Shown in pieces: positions 5,436 through 5,948 of a stretch of DNA of 5,948 nucleotides (positions are counted from its first letter, which is position 1; every line of letters begins with the position of its first letter). The translations under genes were made by a program, and so were the position numbers. The notes under the pieces were generated by a model that was given only the letters and a program-made list of their open reading frames with translations, did not search any database and was not told where the DNA came from. Origin of the DNA: JASFEQ01 sp050122535. GTDB lineage: Bacteria > Desulfobacterota > DSM-4660 > Desulfatiglandales > HGW-15. The stretch covers positions 1-5,948 of the forward strand of contig JASFIT010000301.1 in the NCBI GenBank assembly GCA_050122535.1. The letters are read 5' to 3'.

Positions 5436-5484
5436 TCAAAAGGGCGAATTTACGGAATTTCCATTCTAGTGACAGGTCAGTCGC

Positions 5485-5948
5485 ATGAAAGAATCCGTAT
5501 TCAGTATATGTGGCATGTGCACGGTCAGGTGCCCCATTCGCGTTGAGACAGAGGAAGGGGTGGCGAAATGGATTGAGGGGAACCCCAATGACCCTGGGAT
5601 GGCCGGGCGTCTCTGTGCCAAGGGATCAGCTGGGATTGCCATGGAGTATGATTATGAGAGGCCCCAGCACCCCATGATCCGCGAAGGGGAAAGAGGGGAG
5701 GGCAAATGGAAAAGGGCCACATGGGATGAAGCCCTGGAATATGTGGCGGACAAACTGAAAACCATCATCAAAAAACATGGAGGCAAAGCCGTAGCACTGA
5801 GTGATCGAGGGGGACCGTTCCGGGATATCCATCGGAGCTTTTTAAGGGCCATCGGGTCTCCCAATTACTTTGATCATGATTGCGCCTGTGGGAAGAACGT
5901 TCAGCACGCGGCCATCTCTCTCTTTGGTTTTGGACGCAAGACCCTCAA
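5485..5948 (+). CDS. Molybdopterin-dependent oxidoreductase, N-terminal part (runs off right edge)
   Basis: An open frame starts at ATG 5485 and continues to the window end (154 full codons), so it lacks a stop here. It begins MKESVFSICGMCTVRCPI and carries the Molybdop_Fe4S4 motif C9-x2-C12-x3-C16-x27-C44 followed by AKG. The lysine of AKG is the usual electron relay between the cluster and the pterin. The conserved KRATWDEALEYVADKL follows, then the beginning of the molybdopterin-binding domain, including HDCACGKNVQHA near residues 129-140, close to where the metal ligand of the family is found. The complete enzyme would be in the DMSO reductase superfamily. The N-terminus has no twin-arginine signal peptide, so a cytoplasmic location is likely. 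The substrate (sulfur oxyanion, formate or other) cannot be decided from this fragment. The Shine-Dalgarno is weak (AGG 9 nt upstream). Confidence 0.9.
   Translation, partial: MKESVFSICGMCTVRCPIRVETEEGVAKWIEGNPNDPGMAGRLCAKGSAGIAMEYDYERPQHPMIREGERGEGKWKRATWDEALEYVADKLKTIIKKHGGKAVALSDRGGPFRDIHRSFLRAIGSPNYFDHDCACGKNVQHAAISLFGFGRKTL

Noticed and set aside
5454..5462. GGAATTTCC palindrome upstream of the molybdoenzyme gene
   Set aside because: A 9-bp palindrome in AT-rich spacer is too short to call an operator without comparative data.
5525..5864. Three overlapping minus-strand open frames at the right end
   Set aside because: They are antisense shadows of the molybdopterin oxidoreductase, which has the intact four-Cys cluster motif.
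1..5948. CRISPR arrays, tRNA or rRNA genes, insertion-sequence transposases
   Set aside because: No regularly spaced direct repeats, cloverleaf-like sequence, rRNA signature or transposase-like protein was seen on either strand.

Overview
The window reads as chromosomal DNA of an anaerobic bacterium, most likely a Desulfobacterota ('deltaproteobacterial') lineage. This is inferred from three things: a cysteine-rich two-CW module on a soluble histidine kinase, stand-alone V4R/XylR_N-like sensor proteins beside a molybdopterin oxidoreductase, and a large imperfect palindrome of a style I associate with deltaproteobacterial genomes. No taxonomic search could be run.

Layout. Positions 1-135 hold the N-terminal 45 codons of a minus-strand gene that runs off the left edge. 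Positions 136-396 have no gene but are packed with inverted repeats: a terminator-like hairpin, a second perfect hairpin, and 19-bp near-perfect inverted repeats bounding almost exactly 200 bp. Positions 397-4400 (minus strand) form one compact operon, read right to left: V4R-like protein 1 (173 aa), V4R-like protein 2 (204 aa), a soluble hybrid-input histidine kinase of the NarX/HisKA_3 class (754 aa), and a NarL/FixJ-type response regulator (220 aa). The genes abut or overlap (0, 44 and 17 bp). A good sigma70-type promoter lies at 4446-4474, and the operon's probable terminator is the hairpin at 213-244.

The 399-bp gap at 4401-4799 carries that promoter, a divergent plus-strand sigma70-type promoter (4565-4592) and a leader of about 200 nt with a GC-rich stem. 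On the plus strand follow a CobO/BtuR-family corrinoid adenosyltransferase-like gene (4800-5309) with an altered P-loop, a 125-bp imperfect palindrome (5311-5435), and the first 154 codons of a molybdopterin-dependent oxidoreductase with an N-terminal [4Fe-4S] motif (from 5485, cut by the right edge).

How it may work together (inference). The two V4R proteins keep the cysteine pattern of the zinc-containing ligand-binding domain of XylR/DmpR/MopR, the phenol/toluene sensors. In those regulators the domain is fused to a sigma54 activator. Here it is encoded as separate small proteins in one operon with a cytoplasmic kinase and a LuxR-type regulator. The simplest hypothesis is an intracellular small-molecule or redox sensing system in which V4R proteins feed a two-component relay. 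The divergent corrinoid and molybdoenzyme genes are obvious candidate targets, but the window does not prove this.
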